From Scilla litardierei (taxonomy: Eukaryota > Streptophyta > Magnoliopsida > Asparagales > Asparagaceae), in contig CM061132.1 in NCBI GenBank assembly GCA_030789695.1, forward strand, positions 163,395,442 through 163,459,441: a stretch of DNA of 64,000 nt, read 5' to 3'. The notes under the pieces were generated by a model, which was not told where the DNA came from, did no database searches, and saw nothing but the letters and a program-made list of their open reading frames with translations. The position numbers were made by a program, and so were the translations under genes. Every line of letters starts with the position of its first letter. The first letter of the stretch is position 1. This document shows, piece by piece, positions 45,501 through 57,500 of the stretch.

Positions 45501-48500
45501 ACTGTGTGTACCCAGTAAAAGTTGAGCTGTTCCTTCAGAATGTTTCTTTGAGTTCAAATTGGAGCAAATTTCTTCAAGAACTTGCTTCTCAGCTCAAACT
45601 TCTTGTTACTCAATTTGAGATTGACAACTTCTATGTTGTTGGTGTCTCGGGCCTAAACATCTCTTTGGACATTGCTCCACACACTGGGATTAGTTTCTCT
45701 GCAGATCAAGTCAATGCAATGAACTATTCACTTACCTTTCATAAAGTTCGCATCAACCCTATGCTGGTTGGCGACTACAGACTCTTGAATTTGACTTGGT
45801 TTAAGCCGCTGGCTCCTTCTCCTGGTAAAGTTGCTAGCTCTGGGATTATATCTGGTCAATGGGACAAGTTTCTGACATATATGCTTATGAAAACTATATG
45901 GTTATCATTGGAATCAGACCATCTTCGTATGCAATTTACATTCAGTTAATGATGAACTTATTTTCTGAGATTTTTGTTTTTAGTATCCTATGTACTATTT
46001 TTAGAGTTATTTTTTTAAATTCTGAAGGGATCCCATTTCCTTATAATATATTGGCTACTTTTCAAAAAATTACCTTTATGTTTCATCATTTTCCTAAAAA
46101 ATTATCCCGAACTTTGAAAACATCAGTAAATTATATTGAACTTCACTTTTCCCAAATTAGTCCGAGGTGATTTTTTGAGACTTATAAAATGTTGGAGGAA
46201 GTAATTTGAGCATGTTTAGATTGATTGAGGTACTTCTCTGGTAACGAAGTTTAGTGTACTAATTTGGGAAAAGTAAAGTTTAAGGTAATATGTTGATATT
46301 TTCAAAGTAGAAGGTAGTATTGTGGGAAAATGGTGAAACATAGATGTAATTTTTTGAAAATTAGCCTGATATATTTGAAAATCATTCTACTATATGTTTT
46401 GTTGCTCATGTTATAGTCATGCATCATGCATGTATGGTCAAAGTGTTTGAACCAGATGTTCAAATTTACCTCAAGATAGTTTATTCAAGTTATAGTTGCA
46501 GAGATTTAAGAAAAAGGGAAATATAATTCGGCATTTGAATCAATTTTACTGTTTATTCTTCAAAACTACATCCTCCACCTTCAGAAGCTTTCATTTTATT
46601 ATGGAAACAGAGAAAAACTATTTTTGATCCATGTTGACGGGTAAATCTGTCGTCAGTGAGTAGGACACTGACGAGGGCGCCTCCGGTGACTTGGCGCTCC
46701 GTCAGCTGAAGAGTGGGATTCGAGGAAGGTTGGTCACGGGTCAGTGAGAGCTAGGTCCGAGCTGTAGGGTTAAAGCCTGACTTAACTCTGAGCTACCTTT
46801 ATATATCTGCAACATAGACAAATCGTCAGGGGATCGGATCTGGGTTCCGACCCACGCCTCCTCCGATGCTTAAATCAGTGGATGACTAATAAGGAGATTG
46901 GGGCAGATAGGTCCGACCTATTTGGAGGTCGTCCGATCACTGTCTCGTCGAGCTATGGAGGAAGAAATATAAAGTGGAAACAGATATCAGAGTGTCAGAT
47001 TACCTGAGTGTTAAGTATGTCTTGATAGATTGATCATCTGTCTTATCGTCGTTGAGACTGCTTATATGTGAGGATTCCTCTGAGTGCCGTTAATGGATAA
47101 CGGCCTTACGTTTATGACGGCATGATTGTACACTCTTCATGCCGCTGTCACTGAAAAGAGCTTAACGCTGTCCACTTACTCTGCCATTACTAACCGACCT
47201 ATTACCAAACCAAACTCCTTAGTACTCAGGAGCTTAACTGGTAAATGCGTTGTCGCTTTGGCTGGGCAAGTAGATGATTTCTGATGAGATCATTACTTAT
47301 CAAAGGAGAGGATGAAAGGCAAAATCAGGGGAGCAAAATTAGGCTTCGAACAGATTTGGAAAGTTTGGGCTGATTTAGCAATTTCTATTTTTTGAATTTT
47401 TTAGTAGTTTCCTTATTTGACGAAATCTGCTCCTATATATGTTTAGGACAGCCGTCATGTTTTCTTATGCAAATGGAGAGTTATAAACCCTAGTTCTTAG
47501 AGTGATAGTTATAGATCTAGTGAGAAGAGTAAGTTGTAGTCGTAGATCTAGATTGGAGAGCCGGCTCCTTCTCGAAAGGGGTCGATTATCTTTGTATCCC
47601 ACTTTATTTTAATAAAAAGCCCAAATTTCAGCCCCAATTATATCAAAAGACTATCAAATTGGAATTAGAGCGACGATCCGACATGGCGACAACAAGAGCA
47701 ACTTCCAAGGTGGAGGATCTAGAGAAGAAGGTAGATGGGATCGAAGCTACCGTGGAGAAGAAGTTCGACTCCTTCGAAGGGAAGTTCTCCGATTTCACGG
47801 CAACAATGAAGGCATGAATGGAGAAGCAAGACAACTCACGCCGCGAGGAGGACGAGTCCAAAAATGGTAACTTTTTCACTCAAACTTCAGATCTATGGTT
47901 AAAGGAGCCTCCTTTGGACAAAGGGAAAAGCAAAATCATAACTTTAGGCGATGGGACAACCGGAGAAGGACGAGACCGCGACGGAACAGATCCGGATGAA
48001 ACGAGGCGTCGGAAGCAAGCCGTCAGAACACTCATCCTTCACGGAGGGTTTGGCGGGCCCTCTGGCCCTTTGGCACAGCCCCAGGAGCAGTCCTGGGGGG
48101 GCCGCGCGACCCCCAGGCTACAACCTGGGGGCCGCGTGGCACCCCAGGACATTCCTGGGGACCGCACGGACCCCCAGGACATTCCCGGGGGCCGCGCGAC
48201 CCACAGGTTGCTTCCTGGGGGCCGCGCAACTCCCAGGCTACTCACTGGGGGCTGCGCGACCCCCAGGGAGGGGCGGCAACCCTGGGGGGCAGCATCCCCC
48301 AGAGCTTGGAAGAGGGCCTTTTTCCCCCGGGGACTGGTTCAGGTGTTGGACAGTCTTCGGGGGTTGGACTAGGTGCTAGTCAAGGCCCGACGCATCCTCA
48401 ATACACAACGGAGCACCCGGAAGATCATCTTCAAGGCCCATGGGAGCTGACAAACCATTCAGGAGGAGGACAGCCAGCGAGAGCTCGCCAACATGGAGGA

Positions 48501-51500
48501 TGATATAGAGAACCAGGGGGTAACCCTTAGGAGCATCGAGGCGCATTTGGAGATGATGGAGGCTGGGGAGTAGGAGGATTATGGGACGAAGGGAGGGCCC
48601 AACGCAATGCCCAACATCAGTTTCATTTCGGATTGCCAAGGGTAAGGGCGAACCATGGCAACCCGGGGCTAGAAAACAGGGTCCGGAAATTGAAGATGCA
48701 TGTTTTCGATGGAGACGACCCATATGCATGGATCTATAGGGCTGAGAGGTATTTTCAGCTGAACGGATTGACAGAGCCTGAGAAATTGCAGGCGACAGGA
48801 CTCTGTTTGGAAGGGAAGGCCGTGGCATGGTACCAATGGAAGCTGCAATGGCGGCAGATTAGATCTTGGGAAGAGTTCAAGGAGTGCTTGCTCGATCGTT
48901 TTAGGGACACTCATGGAGGAGACTTGTACGAGCAGCTCATGGCCCTTCAGCAGGGAGGCACGGTGAAGGACTATGTGTAGCAATTTGAGACGCTCGGAGG
49001 ACATGTGAGAGGCAATCCGGAGGCAGCCTTCATGGGAAGCTTCATGAAAGGACTTAAGCCCAACATTCGGACTGAGTTACTCATGCAGCGACCGATGAGG
49101 CTGATGGATGTTATGGAGCTGGCGCAGATAGCTGAAGACAAGAACGCAGCAGAGCGACGAGCAAAAGGGGATGGACTTGAGGTGCTTTTCGTACCACCGG
49201 TCAGGTAGGAGGACACGACCCACAACACCAGGAGGACAGGCTGACGGACTTTTGGCGATTAAGGATAAGGGCAACGCCGCACAGCCTAGTGGGCCTTTCC
49301 GGAAGATGACAGAGACAGAGTGGGCGAATAAGAAGGCGAATGGGATGTGCTTTCGATGTGATGAGAAGTATGGCCCTGGGCATAGATGTCGAGAGCGAAC
49401 CGTACAGGTTCTCTTGATACATGAGGATGACAGAGAGTCTGATGTAGAAGAGGAAGTTGAGCAGTTTCTGGAGGCGGCAGAGATGGAGCAGGAGCATACA
49501 TAATTGGATGTCGCAGAGGTATTGCTTAACTCCGTAGTAGGGTTCACCCTGAACCATACTATGAAGCTGATCGGAGAGATCTCGGAGCAGGAGGTGACAG
49601 TTCTTATGATAGTGGGGCCATCCACAACTTCATTTTCAATCGAGTTGTGTAGCAACATGGGTTGGAGTTGGTGGATACGGGTAGTTTTGGAGTGATGATG
49701 GGTATCGGCCAGGTAGAGCGGGGGAGAGGAGTATGCCAAGGCGTGGTTCTGACCCTCCAAGGGGTCAGAATTGTGGAGGACTTCTTGCCGCTGGACCTAG
49801 GCAGCACGGACGTCATCTTGGGGATGCGATGGTTATAGAGCTTGGGAACAACCAAAACAAATTGGAAGTTACTCCGGATCGAGTACCAGGCGATGGACAA
49901 GCGGGTGACACTTCAAGGGGATCAGGGTCTGTGCCGATCACGGGTTTCCTTGAAGGTGATGGTTAGGACCTTACAGGCAGAGGGTGTAGGCTTCTTGGTG
50001 GAGCTCCAAGGTCTAGCAGTGGAGGCAGCATGCATGGCGGAGGATATTCCTACAGAGATCCAGCAGGTGTTGGACCAGTTTGGGGGGTTTTTCAGGAACC
50101 TCGTGGACTACCACCCCCACGAGACCACGAGCATCCCATAGTGCTCAAGGAAGGAGTGACGCCGATCAGTATATGGCCGTACCGCTACCCCCAAACCCAG
50201 AAGGGAGAGATCGAGAAGATGGTCGATGAGATGACACATGCTGGAGTAATCCAGCCCAGTACTAGCCCGTTCTCTAGCCTGATATTGCTTGTAAAGGACA
50301 GAAGCTGGAGATTCTGTGTAGACTATCGAGCATTGAATAAGGAAACTGTACCGAAAAAGTCATATTCCAGTGATCGATAAGCTACTAGATAAGTTGCACG
50401 GGTCCACAATATTTTCAAATATCGATCTGAAGTCGGGCTACCATCAGATCCGGATGAAGAGGAAGATGTGGAGAAGACTGCATTCAGAACTCATGAAGGC
50501 CATTATGAGGTTTTGGTCATGCCTTTCGGGCTGACCAACGCTCCAGCGACTTTTCAGACCCTGATGAACAAGGTGTTTAGGTCATACCTCTGGAGATTCG
50601 TGCTTGTCTTCTTTGACGACATATTGGTTTATAGACAGACAAGAAGGCGCATGTAGAGCACTTGACGTTGGTGTTGCAGGAGTTACGACAGCAGCAACTT
50701 TTCGTCAATAGGAAGAAGTGTCTGTTTGGCCAGCGGAGCGTGGAGTACTTGGGTCATATAGTCTCCGCTGATGGGGTCGAGGCCGAGAGTTCGAAGATCG
50801 CGGCGATGGTGGAGTGGCCGCGCCCCACCACCTTACGAGGATTGAGGGGGTTCCTAGGCCTGACGGGCTACTACCGGAAGTTCGTCAAGCACTACATCAC
50901 CATTGCCTGTCCTTTGACAGAGCAGCTGAAGGATAGTTTTCATTGGGGGGAGGAAGCCACTGCTGCATTTGAGGCCCTAAAGAGGGCCATGACGAGCATT
51001 CCGGTATTGGCGCTTCCGGATTTTAGCATGCTATTCGTGGTAGAGTCCGACGCGTCTGGATATGGGCTGGGAGCGGTTCTGATGCAGGACCAGAGGCACG
51101 TCGCGTACTTCAGCCAGGTATTATTAGCGAGAGCACGACTCAAATCCGTGTACAAGCAGGAGCTGATGGCCATAGTTCTCGCCGTTCAGAAGTGGAGGCC
51201 ATACTTACTAGGCTGGCCATTCCTGGTGCGTACTGACCAGAGGAGCCTCAAGTACTTGCTTGAGCAACGGATGGTGACGAAGGAACACTAGAAATGGCCG
51301 ACGAAGCTTATAGAGTATAAGTTCGAGATTCAGTATCGGCCAGGACTGGAAAACAAGGCAGCTGACGCCTTGTCTAGGAGGGAGGTAGATTCTCAGCTGG
51401 CAGCTCTCTCACTGCCAGTGTTGCTGGATTTGGAGCCATTGATGAGGGAGATAGCAGAGGATGAGGAGCTGAGCAAGATTAGGGCGGCGTTACTTCAGGA

Positions 51501-54500
51501 TCCCGCAGCGCACCCAGGATACATGATGGACGGACAACACTTACTACAAAGGGCCGCTTGGTGGTGCCGAGGAGCTCGACCCACATTCCGATACTGCTAC
51601 GGGAATTCCACGGGAGTGCAGTAGGGGGCCACTCGGGTGTCCTCAAGACTTATCAGCGCTTGAGCAGAGAGATTTATTGGGCAGGGATGAAGAAGGACAT
51701 GGCAGCATGGGTAGCAAAGTGTGACGTTTGCCAATGTCACAAGTATATGGCGACAGCTCATGGAGGATTGTTGCAGCCACTAGCATTGTCAGAGCGGGTT
51801 TGGGAGGTGGTCACCATGGACTTCATTGATGGGCTTCTGAGATCGGAAAGATACACATGCATCATGGTGGTGGTCGACAGGCTGAGCAAGTACGCACACT
51901 TCGTGGCGTTGAGACACCCTTACACCGCCGTGTCAGTCGCAGCTTCATTCATCAAGGAGGTGATTTGATTGCATGGAGTACCGAAGGTGATCGTGACAGA
52001 CAGGGACCAGGTATTCCTCAGACACTTTTGGAAGGAGTTGTTCAACATGCAGGGGACAAAGCTGAAGAGGAGCATGTCGTATCATCTACAAACTGATGGC
52101 AAGACGGAGGTCGTCAACCGGAGTATCGAGACATACCTCCGTTGTTTTGTATCGGATGCGTCGAAGCAGTGGGCAAGATGGTTGGCTTGGGCGGAGTATT
52201 GGTACAATACTTCGTTCCATACGACAGCTCAGACCACCTCTTTTAGGGTATTGTATGAGAGGGACCCACCGCACTTGTTGCACTACGGTCTGGGGTCCAC
52301 ACCAGTTTCTCAAGTAGAGCAGTTGCTAGATGCTGCAGGAGTTGAAGCGACATTTATTGCATGCACAACAGCTGATGAAGGCCCAAGCTGACGGACATCG
52401 ACGAGATATTCAGTTCGCAGAGGGCGACATGGTCTACTTGAAACTGCGACCATACAGACAGAAATCGCTGGCTCACCGGAGGAACGAGAAGTTATCTCCT
52501 CGGTACTTTGGCCATTACAGGGTGGAGGCGCGCATTGGTCAGGTGGCTTATCGACTGGGGTTACCACCAGATTCAGCGATTCATCAAGTGTTTCATGTCT
52601 CTCAATTGAGGCGCGCCATCGGCGACCACACACCGTCTTCATCCCTACCGCCGACACTGACAGCGGATATGGAGGTGATTTTGGAGCCATTAGAGGTTTT
52701 AGGGTTCCGCCAAGGACAGACAGGGGAGCGCGAGGTTCTGGTCAGGTGGTCTGGCCTACCTGACCATGAGACTATTTGGGAGCCCTACGATGTCATCAAA
52801 CAGATGTTTTCTGACTTCCACCTTGAGGACAAGATGTTAAATTTGGGGGGGGGGAGTAATAATGAGATCATTACTTATCAAAGGAGAAGACGCAAGGCGA
52901 AATCAGGGGAGCAATCAGTGGAGCAAAATTAGGCTTCGAACAGATTAGGAAAGTTTGGATGATTTAGCAACTTCTATTTTGGATGTTTTTTAGTAGTTTC
53001 CTTATTTGACGAAATTTGCTCCTATATATGTTTAGGACAGCCGTCATGTTTTCTTATGCAATTGGAGAGTTATAAACCCTAGTTCTTAAAGTGATAGTTA
53101 TAGATCTAATGAGAAGAGTAAGTTGTAGCCGTAGATCTAGATTGGAGAGCCGGTTCCCTCTCGAAAGAGGTCGATTATCTTTGTATCCCACTTTATTTCA
53201 ATAAAAAGATCAAATTTCAACCCCAATTATATCAAAAACCTATCAATCTCCTAGGTGGGCCCTCTGGGCTTTTGGGCCAAGGCTGTGCATTCCTTTTGGA
53301 CTTCTTTATTCGGATGAAATATCTTTCTTCGCCACGTGGTCCGGTCCAATGTAGTAACAATGGCACACATCTCTCGACCCCAGATGAGGCAACGATTGAG
53401 GTCCGATGATATGACGTCTTATTAATTGAGCACGGCTGTCGAGGCGGGATGTTCGCCAAAATTCATGTTCCTTTGATTTGGCCATTGTAATGGTACGAGG
53501 CCTGAGGCGTTGATGCTATTGGATGTTGACGCTGCCTCTCATTGAACGGCCGAGCGGGATCAAATAGATAGCTTCTAGTATAAGTAGGGAAAGAGGGGGA
53601 AGGGATGGACATTCCTGCTTGTGCTTTCAGAAAGAAACTCTCCTCCCTTTCATGTTCTGTTGCTCTCCTTCTCCTTGCATGATCTCGTTGCAATTCGAGA
53701 ATATTATCGATGGCTTCTTCATCAACGTTTGAGACTGCTGAACAATGGGAAGAAATGGAAGGAGCAGAAATTACCGCTACCCAGATCTCTTGTTCGGATG
53801 ATCCTTCACGCTTTGATGAGGCACATGGGGCGACCCATCCTTCGGAGTTGGAACATGTCGTAGATAAAGGGAAAGCCTTGGCTCTTATATCCATTGACTC
53901 CGAGACTTCAATTTTGTGGGCTGATGAAGATAAGCCTCTTGTGCATGATGAGATCTTAAGCTTGGTATTTGAGGTGCCTGTCGAAACGATTCGAAAAATT
54001 CAAGACGAATATCTCTGACGTCCATGTCAGGTTCAGATCCCTCAAAACAACGAGATGATATGTTTCCCTGGTGAGTGTGAGGTCGGGATATATACTAAGA
54101 CTTTTCATCATGGGCTCTGCTTCCCGATGCACCCTTTCATACCACAAGTCTTGAATTTCCTGGGGCTTTCTCTTTATCAATTGACGCCAAACTCAGTTGG
54201 TTAATTGGTCAGCGTTGTTGTGCTCTGCATGCTGAACAAAATAGAGCCGACGTTGGATTGTTTAATTATTTCTTCCAGGTGAAAATCACCAAGTCTGGGG
54301 TGTTGTATTGTATGACCGTCACAAGGATGATGCACCTAATAAAGGACCTTCTCAGTTCTAACCGTGGTTGGAAGGAATATTTTGTTTGTCTTTTCGGGGC
54401 GAGACGACCTTTCTCACCCATTGAGGGCGACCTGGTTCCGTGGTCAACGAGAAAGTGCCTCTCTCCATGGAAGAGAATGCGGCCGCCCAAATCTTGTTAG

Positions 54501-57500
54501 TGCGGTCGGATAGCCAACGATCAGTGTCGATCTTGCTATCCGTCGAGATATTGCTGCGAACCGTTTGGACAGAAGGTAAGACCGACTCTTGGGTCGTGTC
54601 CATATTTGCTTTCCCTAATCCTCTTTTCTATTGTAGACATGGTCGGGTAGGAGTATCAGGCTGATCCCGAGCTGCGAGATGCCTTTCATGCTTGTCTTCG
54701 AACGGCTGAAGGTAGCCCGTTGTCTCGACCGGTAACCCGTCCAGAACGGAGCTCGGTTAAGGTCGTTGGGAGCTCAACCCAAGTAGCACAGAACTTTTCC
54801 AAGAAGGTCAATGGTTTAAAAAGAAAGAATTCGCACCTTGACCGAGGCTGAAAAGGTCAAAGAAAAGAGGGGAGGTGAGGTCGCTCTCCTGAGCTCAACT
54901 CTTCTGGATATTGACGTAGCTGAGGCCCAGGCTGTGGTCTCTGATTATGCTCGGGCTCCGATCCATGTAGCACCTTCGAGTGGCTCAATGCCACCGCATG
55001 AATCGGGCGAATATATGATACCTGGCCATGGGAGGTCTCCACCCTTCGGAGCCACTGTTCGATGGGATTCCTCCTGAATTCAGGTCAATTTTGTTGGCTG
55101 ACAGGTCGCCTCGGGCCCATCCTGAATGTCCTGAGGAAAGACTCCACAAGTTCACTTTCCTCGTGGGAAATGGGGAGTTAGTCTTCTTGAATTACGTGGT
55201 TGCCTCTCGGCTTGTTGAAAATTCCATCATTTCTCGAGATCGGGTTATTTTACAGAAGGTCGATTATGAGAGACCGACTAGCTTCATTGTATGGCATAGT
55301 CATCAAGTTGGTGTCTTCCTTTCTTCCTTGAGGGTATTGGTTACCAGGTCTGATTTTCCCTTTGTCGTGTAATATACAGATGTCCTTAATGGCTGCAGAG
55401 CTACGACGTCGCTCATCTGTGGTGGCTAACTACAAGGTGAATTTAGCTCGGGCAGCTGACAAGGCGAAGGCTATGCTGCAAAAATCGTCACGTCAAGTCG
55501 TCGAGCTTACTTCTCGAGTTGAGCAATTAGAAAAAGAACTGGCCATGGCGAGGATGACCACTGAGAGTGAAGCGGCCCTCAAGAAGCATGATGAGGAACA
55601 ATTGCTTGAGGGGGGAATAGAAAAAAGAAGAAGCAGATCTCCGAGCCTAGATTGCTAAGTTGGAGGAGATTGACCCACTCAAAGATTGCCGCTGAGACTG
55701 TAGAGGGATATAAAGAGGCCCTCGGTCACGTGATTCTTGACTTGTTCAAGGCAGGGTTTTCGAGGTGTAAACGTGAGATCCAGCGTAAGTTCTTCAATTC
55801 TGGGGTTGGCTTTGATCAGCTAAAGTTAGTGTCTGATGAAAAGTTCGACGAAGAGCTTGATGCTACCCCGACCGAGGAAGACACGGTTGTGTCCTCCGAC
55901 GATCACATATCTAACAATACTGCCCTGTGAACTTATTGCATGTATCTTTTCTTTGTATACGGATTTCTCCCTTTCTTTATTCTGTAAATAAAATTGATTT
56001 TGTCAAAGAATGAATATTTCACTTGGAGTACCTCATTGCTTGGGTCGTAAGGGCAATTGCATGCCTCCTCGACGGCTCGGGCCCGTACAACAGGATTATG
56101 TGAAGAGCGATCCGTCGAAAGATGACTATGAGCAGGCTGACTCCAAATGAACAACTTCGAGTCCTTCCTCCATCATATGCCAAGCAGCCCGTGATGATAC
56201 CAAGGGGTCATCTCCGATCGTAGAGTTAGCTCGGCTCGTGAGGGTATTGAGAATTCGTCCCTGATCGGATAGCTAACTCGGATTGCGAGAGCTGATAGGG
56301 CGTCCCGATTGTATAACTAGCTCGGCTTGCGAGGGCATGGCCCCTGATCGTATAGCCAAGCAGCCCGCGAGGGTGCGGATAGATCGTCCCCGGTCATCCA
56401 ACCAGCTCAGCCTGCGAGGGAATGGCCCCCGATCGTGTAGCCGAGCAGCCCACGAGAGTATGGAAGTGTTCATCCCCGATCGTATAGCTAGCTCGGCACG
56501 CGAGGGCGGGGCCCATGATCGTATAGTCGAGCAGCCCGTGAGGGTGCCGATAGGTCGTGTTCTTTAAAGGAAGCAAAAAGATCGATCAAATGCTATACGT
56601 ATAGTACATTTGCCATCCAAGTTTGTAATAAGCTTAGAAATAAATATAATTTATAGGACTGCAGCCATAACAGTAACTAGAAGATATGTATTCATTTGGA
56701 TACTAGATTTGTAAGCTTAGTCAATGAATGCAATAAAACATGAAATCTTGCTGGAATCGGTTTTTAAAATATATTGAAATGCATCTCCTTTATAACTTTA
56801 AGCATGCGGAAGTTTTACATGTGTAGTAAGTGAATCTGTATATTGTTAAGCTTAAGCATACAGCTAGCAGAACTATTCAACTCTTCTATTGGACGGCTCT
56901 ATACCTCCCTAGTTTAGGAATATGCTTATTGGAAATATTTCATTTATGACCCATGGAGCACTTTCCATATGGGTTTAGCCCGAATTGTTTGCTGCTAGTT
57001 TTGGTTCAAAACTATCAAACCCAAAGCGTGTTAGAAAATTAAACTAACGTATTCTGTTATTATTTCAGACTACTGTATTTCCCGGGTATGGGTCCAACCA
57101 ATTTTTACTAAATATTTTTGTCATAAAGTTGATTATTCTATATGTTTTCCCAATATGAAACATATGCAGAACTAAAGGTCTGAACCTTTGTTTAATGCAG
57201 TTTGTTAGCACCAGACCTAGCACACTAGATTTGGCTTCAAATATGTCACCTATATCTGCGATCAACTCGAATACTAGTTATATAGTGCTTTAAAGTTCTT
57301 TGACACGTGGATAGCTCATCTTTCTGGCAATCAAGTTCCCTTTGTAACTTGATGACGCGCATTTAATGCAAAGACATGCAATGATTCGTCAGCTTCTAAA
57401 GCTTGTCTTCTTTGGTTGATTATAATTGACATTTTTTATTCTAGAAGCTTGTCTTCTTTGGTTGATTATAATTGACATTTTTGATTCGTGAAATTGATGC

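Larger units (their letters stand above)
47282..53245 (+). mobile_element. Ty3/gypsy chromovirus (Reina-like), full length, degenerate
   Basis: Short LTRs (47282-47656 and 52860-53245), a primer-binding site, gag, a protease-RT-RNase H-integrase order, a C-terminal chromodomain and a G-rich polypurine tract are all present. Flanking pentamers ATTTC (47277-47281) and ATCTC (53246-53250) are a 4/5 match to a target duplication. LTR identity is about 90% by eye, and stops break most domains. Short LTRs with a chromodomain point to the Reina lineage (inference). It sits inside the older element at 46632-56550, in intron 3 of the ALE2-like gene. Confidence 0.9.
46632..56550 (+). mobile_element. 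Decayed gypsy-type element with Transposase_28-like gene, hosting a nested chromovirus
   Basis: The left part (46632-47281, continuing at 53246) resembles an LTR and leader starting TGTTGACGGG. The gag-like gene follows at 53710-55929 and a tandem repeat at about 56180-56550, the layout of plant elements with the putative gypsy-type Transposase_28 protein. A Reina-like chromovirus is inserted at 47282-53245. I found no matching right LTR, so the 3' end is lost or too diverged. Boundaries are approximate. Confidence 0.55.

Noticed and set aside
46632..47281. Intact LTR pair for the outer gypsy-type element
   Set aside because: No matching copy was found after 56550, so I treat the right LTR as lost and give approximate borders only.
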